Notes: a model not told the origin generated them from the letters alone. A stretch of DNA of 64,000 nt from Lepidostoma basale (GCA_022606425.2 JAHDVF020000742.1:372001-436000); one strand, 5' to 3'. Counted from the stretch's first letter, positions 43,570 to 54,854 are shown. Translations and numbers: made by a program.

Positions 43570-43609
43570 TGGTTTGTTGTTGTTGTTGTTGTTGTAAAAA
43601 TACGTGGCA

Positions 43610-44375
43610 AATTCCATAGATATCAACAGTAAACATATATTTTATTTAAATCAGACTGCGCTTGTATTATAGGCGCGGACGCGTCGGTGAGTCCATGCTC
43701 CTTAGAGACTTTCTTCTACTGGACGCGCCCGTGCGTCCATACTCACGGAGAGGACGCTCGTTTAGTAATTAAAAAGATATATTACATTTCAATGGGCTAA
43801 TAAGATTACAATTTTATACATGGCTTAATTGAATATGAATATTATTCAATAATAAACTTTAAGCAACTTTATATGTAACATTATACCATGTACCTCGTAT
43901 TACCGTACGAAATTATAGTTTTAGAATCATTTATAATATAATACAATAAAAAAAACTCACCTTAATTGATCTCATGACCCTTGATAAACATTAAACACAT
44001 TAAATTATCACGATTACACAAAATACGAGGTATGAACATTCAATTAGCCCATCAAACACGAATCTATATGGGACATTAGCGCGGTTTGGAATACTAAAGC
44101 TTACTATAATGTTATGTTATCATGTATTTAAATAATTAATTTCATGTTATATAATGAGCGGGTATATTCTTCGCGTTAAATATAAGAATCAACACATAAT
44201 TTCAAAGTACGAATATATGTACTCGTATAGTATATAATTATTATACGTTGCTATTAAATTTTTACGGCGTGTAAAATAGTATATACGAGTATATATTGAA
44301 AGAATCAGTTTAAAAGTGTATAAAAATATGAAATATTACACGAAAAAAGAAGAAACGAAAGTATATAATCAAATA
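43610..44375. other. AT-rich stretch, no gene
   Basis: 43660-43760 has GGCGCGGACGCGTCGG and a related CGCGCCCGTGCGTCC, a short GC-rich patch. The rest is AT-rich. ATGGGCTAAT (43792) and ATTAGCCCAT (44043) form a loose inverted pair. Confidence 0.4.
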
Positions 44376-44377
44376 AA

Positions 44378-44815
44378 ATAAAATCAAATAAGTTTATTTC
44401 ATCAATAGACATTACAAAATTAAGGTTTAAGGCATACTATACTACCAGAAACGCATGAGAACATACTATACTACCAGAAACGCATGAGAGATGGTTCGAC
44501 ATTAGGAAGACAAGATACTCTCCAAAATCAAGAGTATTTGCCTTCTGAACGTACATACTTTCACTAATACGAAAGACGTCGATCTCAGAGGAGACCGCGT
44601 TCAGCAGATTAATTGCTCTTCCCACCGGTGTCACCAGAAGTAGGTTAGTTCTGGCGGCCGATAGGTAGAACAAACTATGCTGTCGCTGTCGGAGATATCT
44701 ATCAGGGACAAAAAGCCGAACACTTTCCAGCACGGCTGAGTTCTCGAAATATCCCCTGAGTAATCTAAAGAAATGGGTAATGAGATGCCCATCTCTTCGA
44801 AGCTGCAGAGAGTAG
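44378..44815 (-). pseudogene. LINE B 3' fragment
   Basis: The tail AAATCAAATAAG is at left. The reverse strand reads HLITHFFRLLRG-like, SAVLESVRLFVPDRYLRQRQHSLFYLSAARTNLLLVTPVGRAINLLNAVSSEIDVFRISES. A 24-bp tandem duplication (ACATACTATACTACCAGAAA at 44431/44460) lies in the 3' UTR. Confidence 0.8.
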
Positions 44816-44889
44816 TAGTAAAATGCAGTAGAAATAAGATCTCTAGAATGAATGTAAGGTTAATTTGTACACTAGTATTAAATGCAAAT

Positions 44890-45720
44890 ATAAGAAGGGA
44901 ATGCAGTGCGGTTTCCCTGGTTTCTCTGGAGAGGTAAGCAGAGAGGAGGCACTTTTGTTTCCTAACATCTTTCGTGTCTCTTCCATACTCCCACACGATC
45001 GATTGTTCCTACTTCAAACATGGCCGCCTTTCAGTAATTGATTAATTTGGTCATGTCATGACTTTTTTTCCATTCACACTATATATTCCATTTGTCAAAA
45101 CTATATTCTTCTTCCTCAGCCTATTCCCTTCCACTCCTGGACAAGGGCCTCCTCCATTCGCTTCCATGTCACTCTGTCTTGTGCAGACTGCATTCAGGTT
45201 ATTCCGACGTGTATGTTCGAATCATTCTTTCACCGTAGTTGCGGTCGTCCTGTACTTCTCTTTGCCGTCCACGGTCTCCAAGTCAGCGGTCTTCTTGTCC
45301 ATTTTTCATCTGAGCTTCTGGCTACGTGACCTGCCCATTGTCATTTTAGAGTCGCCACCCGGTGGATGATGTCAGTGACCTTTGTTTTATCTCTCACCGT
45401 ATCGTTTCTGAATCTGACTCTGTCTCTTAGGTTTATTCCTTACATGGCTCTTTCCATGGGTCAAAACCCTCTTAGTGACCCATTATTAATATTATTTAGG
45501 ACGCATTTTTCCGCCTTACATTCCTTTCTAACTTCTTCATTTGATATTTTATCATCTATTGTCTTTTCACATTATTCTTACTGATCTCATTTTACTGCAT
45601 TTATCAACTGTCATCCTTCTTATGTCAACTAGAGGCTTCACTTCTATAGGTACACAAGAATCGGCACTAGAACCCCATTGTGCACTGTCATCTTTGCTTC
45701 AGTAGATTTACACTTTTAGC
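44890..45720 (-). mobile_element. LINE A (subfamily 2) copy interrupted by LINE E
   Basis: Pieces 44890-45101 and 45454-45720 are consecutive parts of the subfamily 2 C-terminus on the reverse strand, heavily mutated. The tail end near 44920 is altered. Confidence 0.7.
45102..45453 (-). pseudogene. LINE E, 5'-truncated copy inside LINE A
   Basis: The reverse strand encodes SLRDRVRFRNDTVRDKTKVTDIIHRVA-like sequence and QWAGHVARSSDEKWTRRPL, with the AAG tail at left. The flanks CCATTTGTCAAAAC (45088-45101) and CCATGGGTCAAAAC (45454-45467) are an imperfect 14-bp duplication. Confidence 0.8.
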
Positions 45721-46079
45721 TAGTTCATAAACAATATTTTGGAGAAAGTTGTTATTTTCTATGGCCTATAATTAGAATAATATCATGTAGCCGAATACTC
45801 ACGAGAGGCACTTGTAAGCAAAGCAATTTACATAACACCTAATGATTTATGTGCTTTTTATGTACAGGGATTTTATATGCATTAAATGTATTTAGTTATC
45901 AGATAATCAACAGAGAAAGCTTACAATTATTCATCGATTTGTTAATCGTTACAAGCGTTTCATATAGACACATTATTGAAGATTTGTCTTAGTTAAAACC
46001 ACATGCATATTGAAAATATTTTAATAAATTGTTATGACAAATACAAATCGCACTATGTATAAAATTCAATTAATTTTCT

Positions 46080-46510
46080 TAAGGTACGTCTTCTTCTTCT
46101 TACGGTGCCATGTCAGGTCCCTCCCAACGTTGGTGATCACTGCAGCAAAGGCTCTGTCCGGTCCCACTTGGAACAGATTCTGGGCTCTGGTCAATCCTGT
46201 CCAATATTTTATGTTCCGCTACCAGGACAACTGCCTTCCACCAACTCCCCGACGCCCCTCTACTTTACTCATTAATATCAGTCGAAGGAGGTGATACTTT
46301 TCTTCCCTTAGCATATGACCCAAGTATGAGACCATTCTAATTTAAACACTCGACAACAGCTCTCACTTTGTAGTACGTCTGCATTACTGACCCTATCGGT
46401 CCATGGTATATGGAGCATTCTGCGGTATATCCGCATCTCAAACGCCTCCAGCCGGTTCATTACATTTACTTTCAGTGTCCAAGTTTCACCATATAGTATA
46501 GTAGAACAGA
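46080..46510 (-). pseudogene. LINE 3' fragment, unnamed family
   Basis: The reverse strand reads MNRLEAFEMRIYRRMLHIPWTDRVSNADVLQ, the usual motif after RT (mutated YRR.L.IPW.D..SN..VL). An AAG tail is at 46089-46100. One copy only in this window. Confidence 0.7.
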
Positions 46511-46534
46511 CAATATATATTTATATTTTTACAA

Positions 46535-46905
46535 TGATTAATTGTATCTCATTAGAGACGAAGATGCAAATTGTTTTCTGGGAACAGAAGGTGGTGGTCG
46601 AGGCGCTTACAGGACTTATGACCTGTCATTGGTTGGGTTGAGCGATCGCTTCACGTTTAACAACATTCCCCATTCCGCCGTTATGACCACCACGTCTGAC
46701 AAATTTTTTGGAACTTGTATATATGGTAGGTTTCTACACCTATTATTACATTTTTTTTTATGTTCACTCTACACTAGCGTCATCTATTAAGATTAGAAAG
46801 CATTAAGCAGAAAACTTTTATTAATGTACTGTGAAAGTCTATGCAAATCATACAGTACTAGATTTCGCCTGGAGATGTCTCTCCAATTTTTTGCCTGCAT
46901 GTACC
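46535..46905 (+). repeat. Repeat family R copy
   Basis: It runs from TTGTATCTCATTAGAGACGA, through GACCTGTCATTGGTTGGGTTG, to AAGCATTAAGCAGAAAACTT and CGCCTGGAG. It directly precedes the palindrome at 46921. Confidence 0.75.
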
Positions 46906-46920
46906 AGTTATATTTATACA

Positions 46921-47179
46921 ACAACATTTTGAATGTATACAAATTCTTGTAGACAAATACTGGATTTCACCCATTGCGGATAAATTATTTTTATTTTTAC
47001 AAGGATTAATTGTATCTCAATAGAGACGAAGATGCAAATTGTTTTCTGGGAACAGAACAGATTTGCATCTTCGTCTCTATTGAGATACAATTAATCCTTG
47101 TAAAAATAAAAAAAAATTATCCGCAATGGGTGAAATCCAGTATTTGTCTACAAGAATTTGTATACATTCAAAATGTTGT
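46921..47179. repeat. Near-perfect palindrome made of two family R ends
   Basis: The arms 46921-47039 and 47061-47179 are inverted copies of the family R end (ACAACATTTTGAATGTATAC... GAGACGAAGATGCAAAT) around a 21-bp centre. No frame crosses it. Together with 46535-46905 it looks like a rearranged dimer. Confidence 0.85.
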
Positions 47180-47449
47180 CAGACAATATATAATATTTAA
47201 ACATTATTTGTCGGAGTTTCAGGTTAAGATTATCGTTTGAAAAGAAGGTTCTCATTTTATTAAATGCAACTTCAATTTTGCATTTAATTTCAAAGAGTTT
47301 TAGTTATAATGCTGCCAAGGTGCATTACTGCCTTATTTTGTCATTCGTTTTTTTTTATCCTACATCGTTTTCCTCTCAATGATGAGCTAAAATATAATAG
47401 TTTTTTTGCATTTTTGATTCAATTACTGTTAAAATTTGGGTTTATGAAT

Positions 47450-47515
47450 ATGTATGTGTGTGTGTATACATGTTTATGTATATATACATAGGTACGTGTG
47501 TATGTATGTATGTAG
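47450..47515. repeat. TATG/TGTA-rich microsatellite
   Basis: Irregular TATG and TGTG repeats, followed at 47515-47640 by a short non-repetitive GC-richer piece. Confidence 0.7.
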
Positions 47516-47699
47516 TCGCGAGGCGATAAAGCACGAGCGGACACGCCTGCCAATCTGTGTAATCGACGTGTTGGCCGATGGTCAGATATGTTTGTATGTG
47601 GGCTGTAGTATAGGGTATTTACCACGTCTCTTACTCGCAATCATAACATTTTGTTTAAAAATAATGTGAACACATTTTATTAGTTTTTACTGCACTTTA

Positions 47700-47840
47700 T
47701 TTTTTAAACCAACTAGTTTCGCTGTCGCCGTAGCTTCGTCAGGGTTACAAAATAGACTAAGTCTCTCTCAGTTTCAGCCTCTGTTGTAACTCTCATGAAG
47801 TTCGGACGGGAGCGAAACAAACAAATAAAGTAGTGTACTA
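47700..47840 (-). repeat. Repeat end with hammerhead-like core
   Basis: On the minus strand 47742-47716 reads CTGACGA, one A, a weak stem GCT/AGC, then GAAACTAGTT. The CTGANGA and GAAAC parts are exact but the stem has only three pairs. Confidence 0.45.
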
Positions 47841-47945
47841 ATGATATTATTTTTAATAATGCCACACAACAAATTATATTAGTGCTTCATACGAAAGTTT
47901 AAAAATATGTTTAAATCAAATTAGAAAATATAAATTGGAATCGTA

Positions 47946-47972
47946 ATAATAATAATAATAATAATAATAATA
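47946..47972. repeat. AAT microsatellite
   Basis: About nine AAT units. The following 48000-48250 is non-repetitive with CTTTAAAGCGCCGTTTTTGT and no gene. Confidence 0.85.
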
Positions 47973-48456
47973 TGCTAACTTTTAAAGCGCCGTTTTTGTG
48001 ATGTAATCACAAGGGCGCTATCTACAATGTCTGCACTTGCTGGGTCTTAGAGAGCTCGGGCTCTAAAAGATATTCTACCATAGGCGAGGCAGTACGAGAG
48101 TAGACTTCCCAAGCTCCCTTCATATCATCTCTGTCAATTCAGTCGCAACCCTGTAGCTGTCATATAGTTGTCGTATAGACGAAGATCGAATTATATCTGT
48201 TAGTGAGCTACATTTCCCTAATTAGTGATCAATAATCGTTGGTTGTTTAGTAAGTGGTATAATAAATCGGGTCCTTTAAGTTGCCCGTATGTTAAACTTA
48301 TTGTATTCTGCGTGCAATAAGGGAGGAAATGTTAGAACATTATTAGAATATTTTAGCTTAAGGCGTTAACACCGTGGAATATAATTGTTAAATTGGAAAG
48401 AAAATTTAACAGTGTGGAAAATAACTTTTTTAATGTATTTTTTTTTTGTTAAAAAT

Positions 48457-49467
48457 CTTCTTCTTCTTCTTTCTTCTTCTTCGATGGCCCTACAGCCCAT
48501 ATCGAGCCTTAGCCTCCAGTATTCTTCGCCTCCAACTCCTCCTGTCCTCCGCTTCGACCCTCCAATCTGACACTCTTAACAATCTTGATCCATCTCTCCC
48601 AACTTCATCCTCCCATCGCAGCCTTGGTCGTCCAATTGGTCTTCTACCACCTGGGTGCCACTCCAGCAATCTTTTTGGGGTTCGCGATGACGGCATCCTC
48701 TGCACGTGACCGGCCCATCTCAGTCTATTCAGTCTGACCTGTGTGGAGAGACTGGGAGCTTTGTAAATATTGTACAGCTCGTCATTATGCCGCACTCTCC
48801 AGCCTTCACCGTCATTCACAGGCCCCAGAATTCTGCGCAGCACCCTTCTCTCAAAAGTATCCAGTCGCTCTGCAGATTTCGCTGTCATTGTCCACGCCTC
48901 ACACCCATAGGTCACTACTGTTCGGATGATTGTTTTATACAGGGTGATTTTGGTTTTCCAGTGTACGTTTCTTGATTTGAGCGCTGGTAGTAGAGAGAAG
49001 AATGTTTTGTTACCAATTGTGATTCTTCTTTCGATTTCCTTGTGATCTTCGTTTTCTTTTGTTATAGACGAACCCAGGTAAGTGAAGTCCTCCACCATCT
49101 TAAAGTTGTATCTGTCCTTGAATCTGATGGTTCGCCTTGAGTTATGGGTTGCATTCCTGGTTTGTTTCATTATTTGTGTCTTTTCTTCGTTTATCTCTAA
49201 ACCCACCTCCTTGGCTGCTGTCTCTAAAGGCTCAAATACTTCGTGTATGGCTGCTAGGGATCTTCCTACAATGTTAAGGTCGTCTGCATATCCTATGATC
49301 TGGCTGCTATGAAAGTATGTGTTGGGATTCGTGTTAAGGTGGTAAGTTTTCCTTATGGCATATTCCAAACTCAGGTTAAAAAGTGTTGGGGCTAAACCAT
49401 CACCTTGTTTGAGGCCCTGTGATACCATGAATTCATCTGTGAGCTCTCCTCCTATCTTGACTCTACA
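48457..49467 (-). mobile_element. LINE D, 5'-truncated copy with 13-bp target duplication
   Basis: The borders are fixed by TTTTGTTAAAAAT at 48444-48456 and 49468-49480. The AAG tail is next to the left duplication. The 1.01 kb retains the second half of RT and the C-terminus. Confidence 0.9.
48490..49428 (-). pseudogene. LINE D reverse transcriptase, C-terminal 312 residues
   Basis: The open frame starts inside RT (GLKQGDGLAPTLFN, residues 5-18) and has the catalytic SQIIGYADDLNIVG (YADD 47-50), then VEDFTYLGSSITKENEDHKEIERRI, TYGCEAWTMTAKSAERLDTFERRVLRRILGP and RLRWAGHVQRMP to the end. It is uninterrupted but lacks EN and the first RT blocks, so it is not functional alone. Family: RTE-like or related; not settled. 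Confidence 0.85.
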
Positions 49468-49479
49468 TTTTGTTAAAAA

Positions 49480-50080
49480 TAATAAATTAAATTAAATTAA
49501 CTCAATCCTCGGGTGATATTATTGATATATTTACTTATTGATACAGTTACAAATGAGGAAGGAGTATATAATTTCCAAAAACGATTTATGTAAAAAAAAA
49601 ATTATTGAATTTTTTTTGACAAATGAAATATACAAAGGCGGTTTTACACCGTGTTAAATTTTCTATTAAATTTATTAGATTAAGGTGATTTATAATTGTG
49701 TTTAATAAAAAAATAGGATTAAATAATTCTTTTATTGTATTTTTAACATTGATGTAAATCTACATATTAAATAATTAATACTTATAAAAACGACTCCTAT
49801 GAAAAATATCTCTTCTACCCCCCAAAATCCAGTATAAGTTTAAAAAAATGTGACAATGACCAAGTGTGATACAATATTTGATAAATCCCTAGCAAGCTAA
49901 ACATGCTACTCTCATAAAATTTAATGAAACTAAAAGAAAATTGATATTTAAAATCTTTAACCTATGTTTGTCATATTAAAGCAATATTAAAAATAATAAG
50001 TTATTTTATTTTCATATGAACCACTCACTCTGTGGTGAGACATTTAAAATTAATAAATATATAAAATTAAATTAACACAC
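49480..50080. other. AT-rich stretch, no gene
   Basis: Only short hairpin family C pieces (49890-49935) are seen. Confidence 0.5.
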
Positions 50081-50084
50081 GGTA

Positions 50085-50180
50085 TATTATAATAATTAAT
50101 ACGAATGAAAAATGTCTGTTTTCTAGAAGTGTTATTATATTTTACGTGAATGACATATTTCGCTTGTCTAAAACATTATC
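50085..50180. repeat. Hairpin family C, half copy
   Basis: ATTAATACGAATGAAAAATG, TGTTTTCTAGAAGTGTTATT and GAATGACATATTTCGCTTGTC in the standard order, interrupted by the LINE A at 50187. Confidence 0.7.
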
Positions 50181-50186
50181 AATGTC

Positions 50187-50705
<519 letters not shown>

Positions 50706-50729
50706 AGAGATAAATGTCTCAACATTATT

Positions 50730-50954
50730 ATTATTATTATTATTTTGTTGAATCGCTCTTTTACATCGTGACAGCATGAGCCAAATCGATGTAAAGGGTA
50801 TTATAGCCACTATAGTGATTCTCGTGACACGTGATAGGTAGCTAATCTATCGCCATTTTATTGTCACGTGAATTCTACACCAGACCAAAGACAACTCGGA
50901 ACCCGGAACCTTCAAGGTGGCAGTCAATGCACTTACCACTCGGCCACGAAGGTC
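50730..50954 (-). mobile_element. tRNA-derived SINE, near-complete copy
   Basis: The reverse strand runs: GACCTTCGTGGCCGAGTGG (A box), CGGGTTCCGAG (B box with deletion), CTGGTGTAGAATTCACGTGAC, GGCGATAGATTAGCTACC, CACGTGTCACGAGAATCAC, CATCGATTTGGCTCATGC and an AAT-repeat tail at 50728-50742. This copy defines the ~225-bp family layout. Confidence 0.85.
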
Positions 50955-50974
50955 TTCGAACATGGCATATTAAC

Positions 50975-51115
50975 TACAGAATCGTAATTATATTTGACGC
51001 AAACCGGTTTTGCTTGTACCCAAGCATTGTCTTATATTGCCCTGTAGAAGCTTGGGTACAAGCGAAACCGGTTGACGTTAAGTATAATTACTATTTTGTA
51101 ATTAATATACAATGT
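50975..51115 (+). repeat. Hairpin, same group as 19085 and 61040
   Basis: AACCGGTTTTGCTTGTACCCAAGC pairs with GCTTGGGTACAAGCGAAACCGGTT. The core reads CTGTAGA, A, stem GCTTG/CAAGC, GAAAC, i.e. one base altered in CTGANGA. Confidence 0.65.
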
Positions 51116-51119
51116 TTTA

Positions 51120-51650
51120 TTATTTAAATATATTAATTAAGAAATTATTTTTCAAATATGGAATGAAAAAGTTTTCTCGTCTTTCTTACGCTTCAAACCA
51201 GATAATATCTCTGACCTCCCTGTAATTGATAAAGATATAACGTCTTTATTTTCCATCTCTGGTCTATGAAGTCGTTTATTTTTAATTTCCTGTAGGCAGG
51301 GGTATCCACGTCAGAAGTGCTCAACTAATAAAATCTTTTCATCGGTATCAACCATGTTATCTGCGGTCAAGCAGCGTGTTTTTCTGGATCTTTCATTTAC
51401 AATATATTTATCTAGTGAGGCAAAAATGGCAGTACTTAATGGAGTTCGAGTGTCCAACCCTTATGTTTGAAAACAAAAAGCGAATTCAAGAGTAATTTGG
51501 AGATATTTAGTTAAGCAAAATAAATATTAAATTATTTCACTTATGTACATAAATGAGTTTCACTCACAGGAATACAATTTCATTTATTTGTAGTTTATGT
51601 ATAATTAATAAAAAAATAAAAAAAGCAAAGAATTAGTATTACATATATTT
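51120..51650. other. Non-repetitive stretch, no gene
   Basis: 51160-51470 has mixed composition; a short LINE A-like piece (GTGAGGCAAAAATGGCAG to TGGAGTTCGAGTG) lies at 51414-51456. Nothing else recognised. Confidence 0.4.
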
Positions 51651-51654
51651 TGTT

Positions 51655-51770
51655 GTAAAAAACATCGGGTAACTACCATATTAAAGGCCTAAGGGGCACC
51701 CTAAAAACAAATAGAAATGTTACAGTTTGCTGCAAACCAATTCCAGGATTGATTTTTTTTGTTTGAATTT
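51655..51770 (+). repeat. Repeat shared with 63570-63690
   Basis: AACTACCATATTAAAGGCC and AGTTTGCTGCAAACCAATTCC match the same ordered motifs at 63570-63665. Class unknown. Confidence 0.55.
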
Positions 51771-51954
51771 AAATTGTTTCCTAATGGTAGAAACGATAGA
51801 AAAAATAAATTGAATGGAGTGCAGAATTAAACAAAAATGAAAACTTATGTGAAATGACCAAATCAATTAAATTTAATAATACTTGTATATGTGAGAAATA
51901 GGACAATGAAAATTTTTGCAAAGAATAATAATAGAAGAACGTGACGTCCATCCT

Positions 51955-52435
51955 TTTTCCCTACCCGATTGCATTAATTGCGTGATGGCCCTTATGTATG
52001 GAGTCGAAGTATGGAACTGACAGAAGGAGGATGAGATCAGAATAAATCCAATAGTGATGAGATACCTACGACGTATGTGTTGTAAAACAATGTATAACAG
52101 AATTTCAAACGTTTAAATCATATTTAAGTAAGTATTATGAGCAAAATTATAAAATGATCAATATTTTATTTTAAACATATGGAAAGTACGAATGAAAAAA
52201 TAACGGTTGAGAAAATGTATACAAATGAGTATGGAGTCGAGGAAGGCTGAGGAAAACATGATATGACTATATTGATGAAATTGAGATCAGCCATGCTGGA
52301 AGTCAGAAGAATCGAGTATGACTCGCAGTATGAATGTAGAGAAATATAAAGAGCTTTTTCAGTATACAATAGTTGGCTCGTTGGCTAGTTGAAGCTCTGC
52401 CTTCCTTCCGGGAAAGTGACATGATGGTTTGTTGT
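51955..52435 (+). mobile_element. LINE A 3' copy, decayed
   Basis: GTGACGTCCATCC... then LMYGVEVWN-like, DEIRI, MRYLRRMCCKTMYNRISN and the C-terminal DNA to TGATGGTTTGTTG. Many stops. An extra LINE A terminus (51955-51990) sits at its left edge. Confidence 0.7.
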
Positions 52436-52454
52436 TTAATTTGACAACAAATTA

Positions 52455-52600
52455 AACAACAATCGCTTTAACTCGCGCGAAATTCATAATATTTTTTTAT
52501 TCGTAGACGGCTCAAACGCGCAAAAAATATTATATTATTATGGATTTTTAAGGCAAGCCCGGCTTCTCGGCTTATATGGACGTACTGCACGTAGTGTCCT
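52455..52600. mobile_element. hAT right-end fragment
   Basis: AATCGCTTTAACTCGCGCGAA to TTTAAGGCAAGCCCGGCTTC follows the inner right part of the 4045-4916 element (4780-4885), but stops before the CACTG end. Confidence 0.65.
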
Positions 52601-52674
52601 CATATCCATTTTCATTTTCGCTATATTAATTAAATTAAATAATACGCATTTGAAATGAAGATTTATTAAATGCA

Positions 52675-52770
52675 CTCTAGAAAGCTAGAGAGGTGTGTAA
52701 GGATGAAATAGTGTGGCGCTCCATTCTCTTTGTTTACCCTTCCAGGGAAACGGCGTGATGATTTGTTGTT
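52675..52770 (+). mobile_element. LINE A 3' terminus
   Basis: AGAAAGCTAGAGAGGTGTG to TGATGATTTGTTGTTG, the GTTG-tail type. Confidence 0.7.
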
Positions 52771-52779
52771 GTTACGTGG

Positions 52780-53200
52780 TTGTTATGAGTGCTAAACGGA
52801 CCCATCTTCCGGTTCGGTTCTTAACATCTGCATCCCGATCCGATACCCTATCGTTTAGTTCTGTCGGATCGGTCCGTCCGATATGAATTATTATATTATT
52901 ACATAACAGGCCGTACAGCATAATATGAAGGGATCGGCGGCGGGAAAGCTAAATCCAGCTAAAAAGATAATTGAGTCATTATACCTTCCTAACCCTTGGG
53001 TTAATAAAAATATCAAAACATTATTGTGCCATGCGATGGCCGCGATAGCGAAACACAAGTAAGTGCGCTCCTTATACACGATTCGATCTAAGAATGCGTT
53101 AGATTGAAGATGCCGCAAAGATTAAACTTTCTTAAAAAGAAAAGAAAAGAAAAAAAAAACGTTCAGATTTTTTAAATGTTATTTTGTGAGCTACAGTGGT
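52780..53200. other. Non-repetitive stretch
   Basis: 52790-52890 repeats CGGATCGG/CGGTTCGG motifs; 52890-53110 is open on the minus strand for 75 codons with no known motif. Unexplained. Confidence 0.35.
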
Positions 53201-53209
53201 GGGTTAATA

Positions 53210-54085
53210 AACATAATTACATAATCCATTGTTTTGGCCAAAACACTATGATGCTTCAACATTATTACTGTTAAAATTTAAAACACTTAATTATAAGTTA
53301 CTATGTTAAAATTTAAAACACTTTTAATTATAATACATTATAATCACCATTTTTTTTATTCACTAAGAGTGTCGTGACAGCTGTTTTGCCAACCGATTTT
53401 GGCATCATCGAGTGTTCCAATAAACTGAGATTATTGTAACACCTGATGATCAGTGGCGGTACTCCCATAGAAACCTAAAATCCCGGCTTGCGTAAGAAAT
53501 TTTGGAATCAAAACCCCCAAATCTAAGCGATTTTATCGCGAGTTTGACTCGTCCCTAAATAAAAGAAGAAAAAATATATATTTGCAAAGATTATCTTGGA
53601 CTTCGTAAATAATCATAACTGCACAAAAAAAATAGTTGCTTAAAGTTATGACGGAGCCAGCGGATGTTGATGTGTAGGTATATGTGGATGATATCCGGCG
53701 TACGAAATGGAGTTAACCAAAAAGTTTTGAGGAGTTTTGTCCATAGGCGATTTATATTTGGTGTAATGCACATATTCTAAATTTAGTTGAGGGTATGTCA
53801 TGACTGAGATGTGTTTATAAATTCTGTCCAGTCATAATGTATCTTCTGGGAGTTTTGTAGACTAACTACAGCAAAGAAAGCTACCTCCTTAGAAAACGTT
53901 TTCGTTTGACTGTCTATTTATACTCGTATTACATAGTTATATTACGTATACTCGTACATAACATACTTAAAAATCGGATGGGCTTGCCTTACTGGTTAAC
54001 CCTAGGCACGCCACTGCTGATGATGCCAACATCGGTTGGCTAAACAGCTGTCGCGACACTCTAATTGTTAAAAAATAAATTGTGA
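53210..54085. repeat. Hairpin repeat split by a hAT element
   Basis: Pieces 53210-53442 and 54017-54085 form one hairpin repeat related to 9190-9355: TGTCGTGACAGCTGTTTTGCC pairs with GGCTAAACAGCTGTCGCGACA. The right piece has CTGATGA, T, stem GCCAAC/GTTGGC, TAAAC at 54017-54045 (GAAAC with one change). Confidence 0.8.
53451..54016. mobile_element. hAT-type non-autonomous element with perfect 8-bp duplication
   Basis: CAGTGGCGG...CGCCACTG, flanked by CTGATGAT at 53443-53450 and 54017-54024. 566 bp without a transposase frame. The duplicated bases are themselves the CTGATGA core of the host hairpin. Confidence 0.9.
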
Positions 54086-54344
54086 TATTATAACAGTGTT
54101 TTAAATTTTACCAATAAAAACATAATTACTCTTATATTTGTGAATAGTTTTAAAATTAGTATGTACAAGAAAAATTAAAATCATCTGATACATGTTTGTA
54201 ATAAAGTATCGTGAAATCGAATGTATTTTTTCCCATTTCAATTGTGAGTCTACAATACAAATGATGTTGAATTTAAAAAGAAAAACCAAAAGCCTAAATA
54301 TGTATTTTTTTATAAATTAAGCAAATTAATTATGTACTCGTATG

Positions 54345-54435
54345 TTGATGGAGTGCCACATCGGTTAAAGTGTGACAGTCCATTCTCTCTGCCTACCCAT
54401 TCGGGGAGACGGCGTGATGGTTAATTTGTTAGTTT
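54345..54435 (+). mobile_element. SIDE, short 5'-truncated copy
   Basis: GATGGAGTGCCACATCGG then TTAAAGTGTGACAGTCC shows the junction. Ends GGTTAATTTGTTAG. Confidence 0.8.
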
Positions 54436-54854
54436 TAGTTATGTTGTGAAAAATCATATTTTCGTTTTTCTTACGAATAGATATTTTTGTTTAGTTGAAA
54501 CTGTAATATTTTCTACGGGTATTTTCGCGATCATTTTGTGTTATAGATTCACTTTTGAATATTTATTTTACTAACATTATGTTTTCACGCCACATTTTTG
54601 CGCTTTTCACAAACGTGTTTTGGACAAAAAAAATTAAAGCTGAATAAAAAATGTACACGTTTAGGGTCCGAAATGTGTGTGAAAATATATTTTTAATAGT
54701 TTTGTTAGTAAACGCGATATAATATAATAATACACTTAGAAGAAGAGACATTTTATTAAATTAATGTTGTTTTTCGAAAATTCGTGCTAAGTTCATTGTA
54801 AATAATGAAAATATGAATATATATATTTTTTTGTAAAAAATCTCTTTAATGTAA

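Larger units (their letters stand above)
40270..43591 (+). mobile_element. Near-complete LINE A (RTE-like) with 15-bp target duplication
   Basis: TTGTAAAAATACGTG lies at 40255-40269 and 43592-43606 and fixes the element at about 3.32 kb. The 5' UTR starts with a tandem CCATACGGG motif (40270 and 40295). The coding part has EN then RT, in two frames due to one frameshift. The stop codon is within about 25 bp of the 3' end, which is a GTT repeat. A single EN-RT frame, tiny 3' UTR and microsatellite tail fit the RTE superfamily. The exact duplication marks a recent insertion. It is the likely type of protein source for SIDE copies. Confidence 0.9.

Noticed and set aside
47450..47640. Coding region from overlapping frames on both strands
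   Set aside because: The frames begin in a microsatellite and have no motif.
52891..53118. Minus-strand 75-codon frame as a small gene
   Set aside because: No motif, no splice or promoter support, length close to chance for stop-poor sequence.
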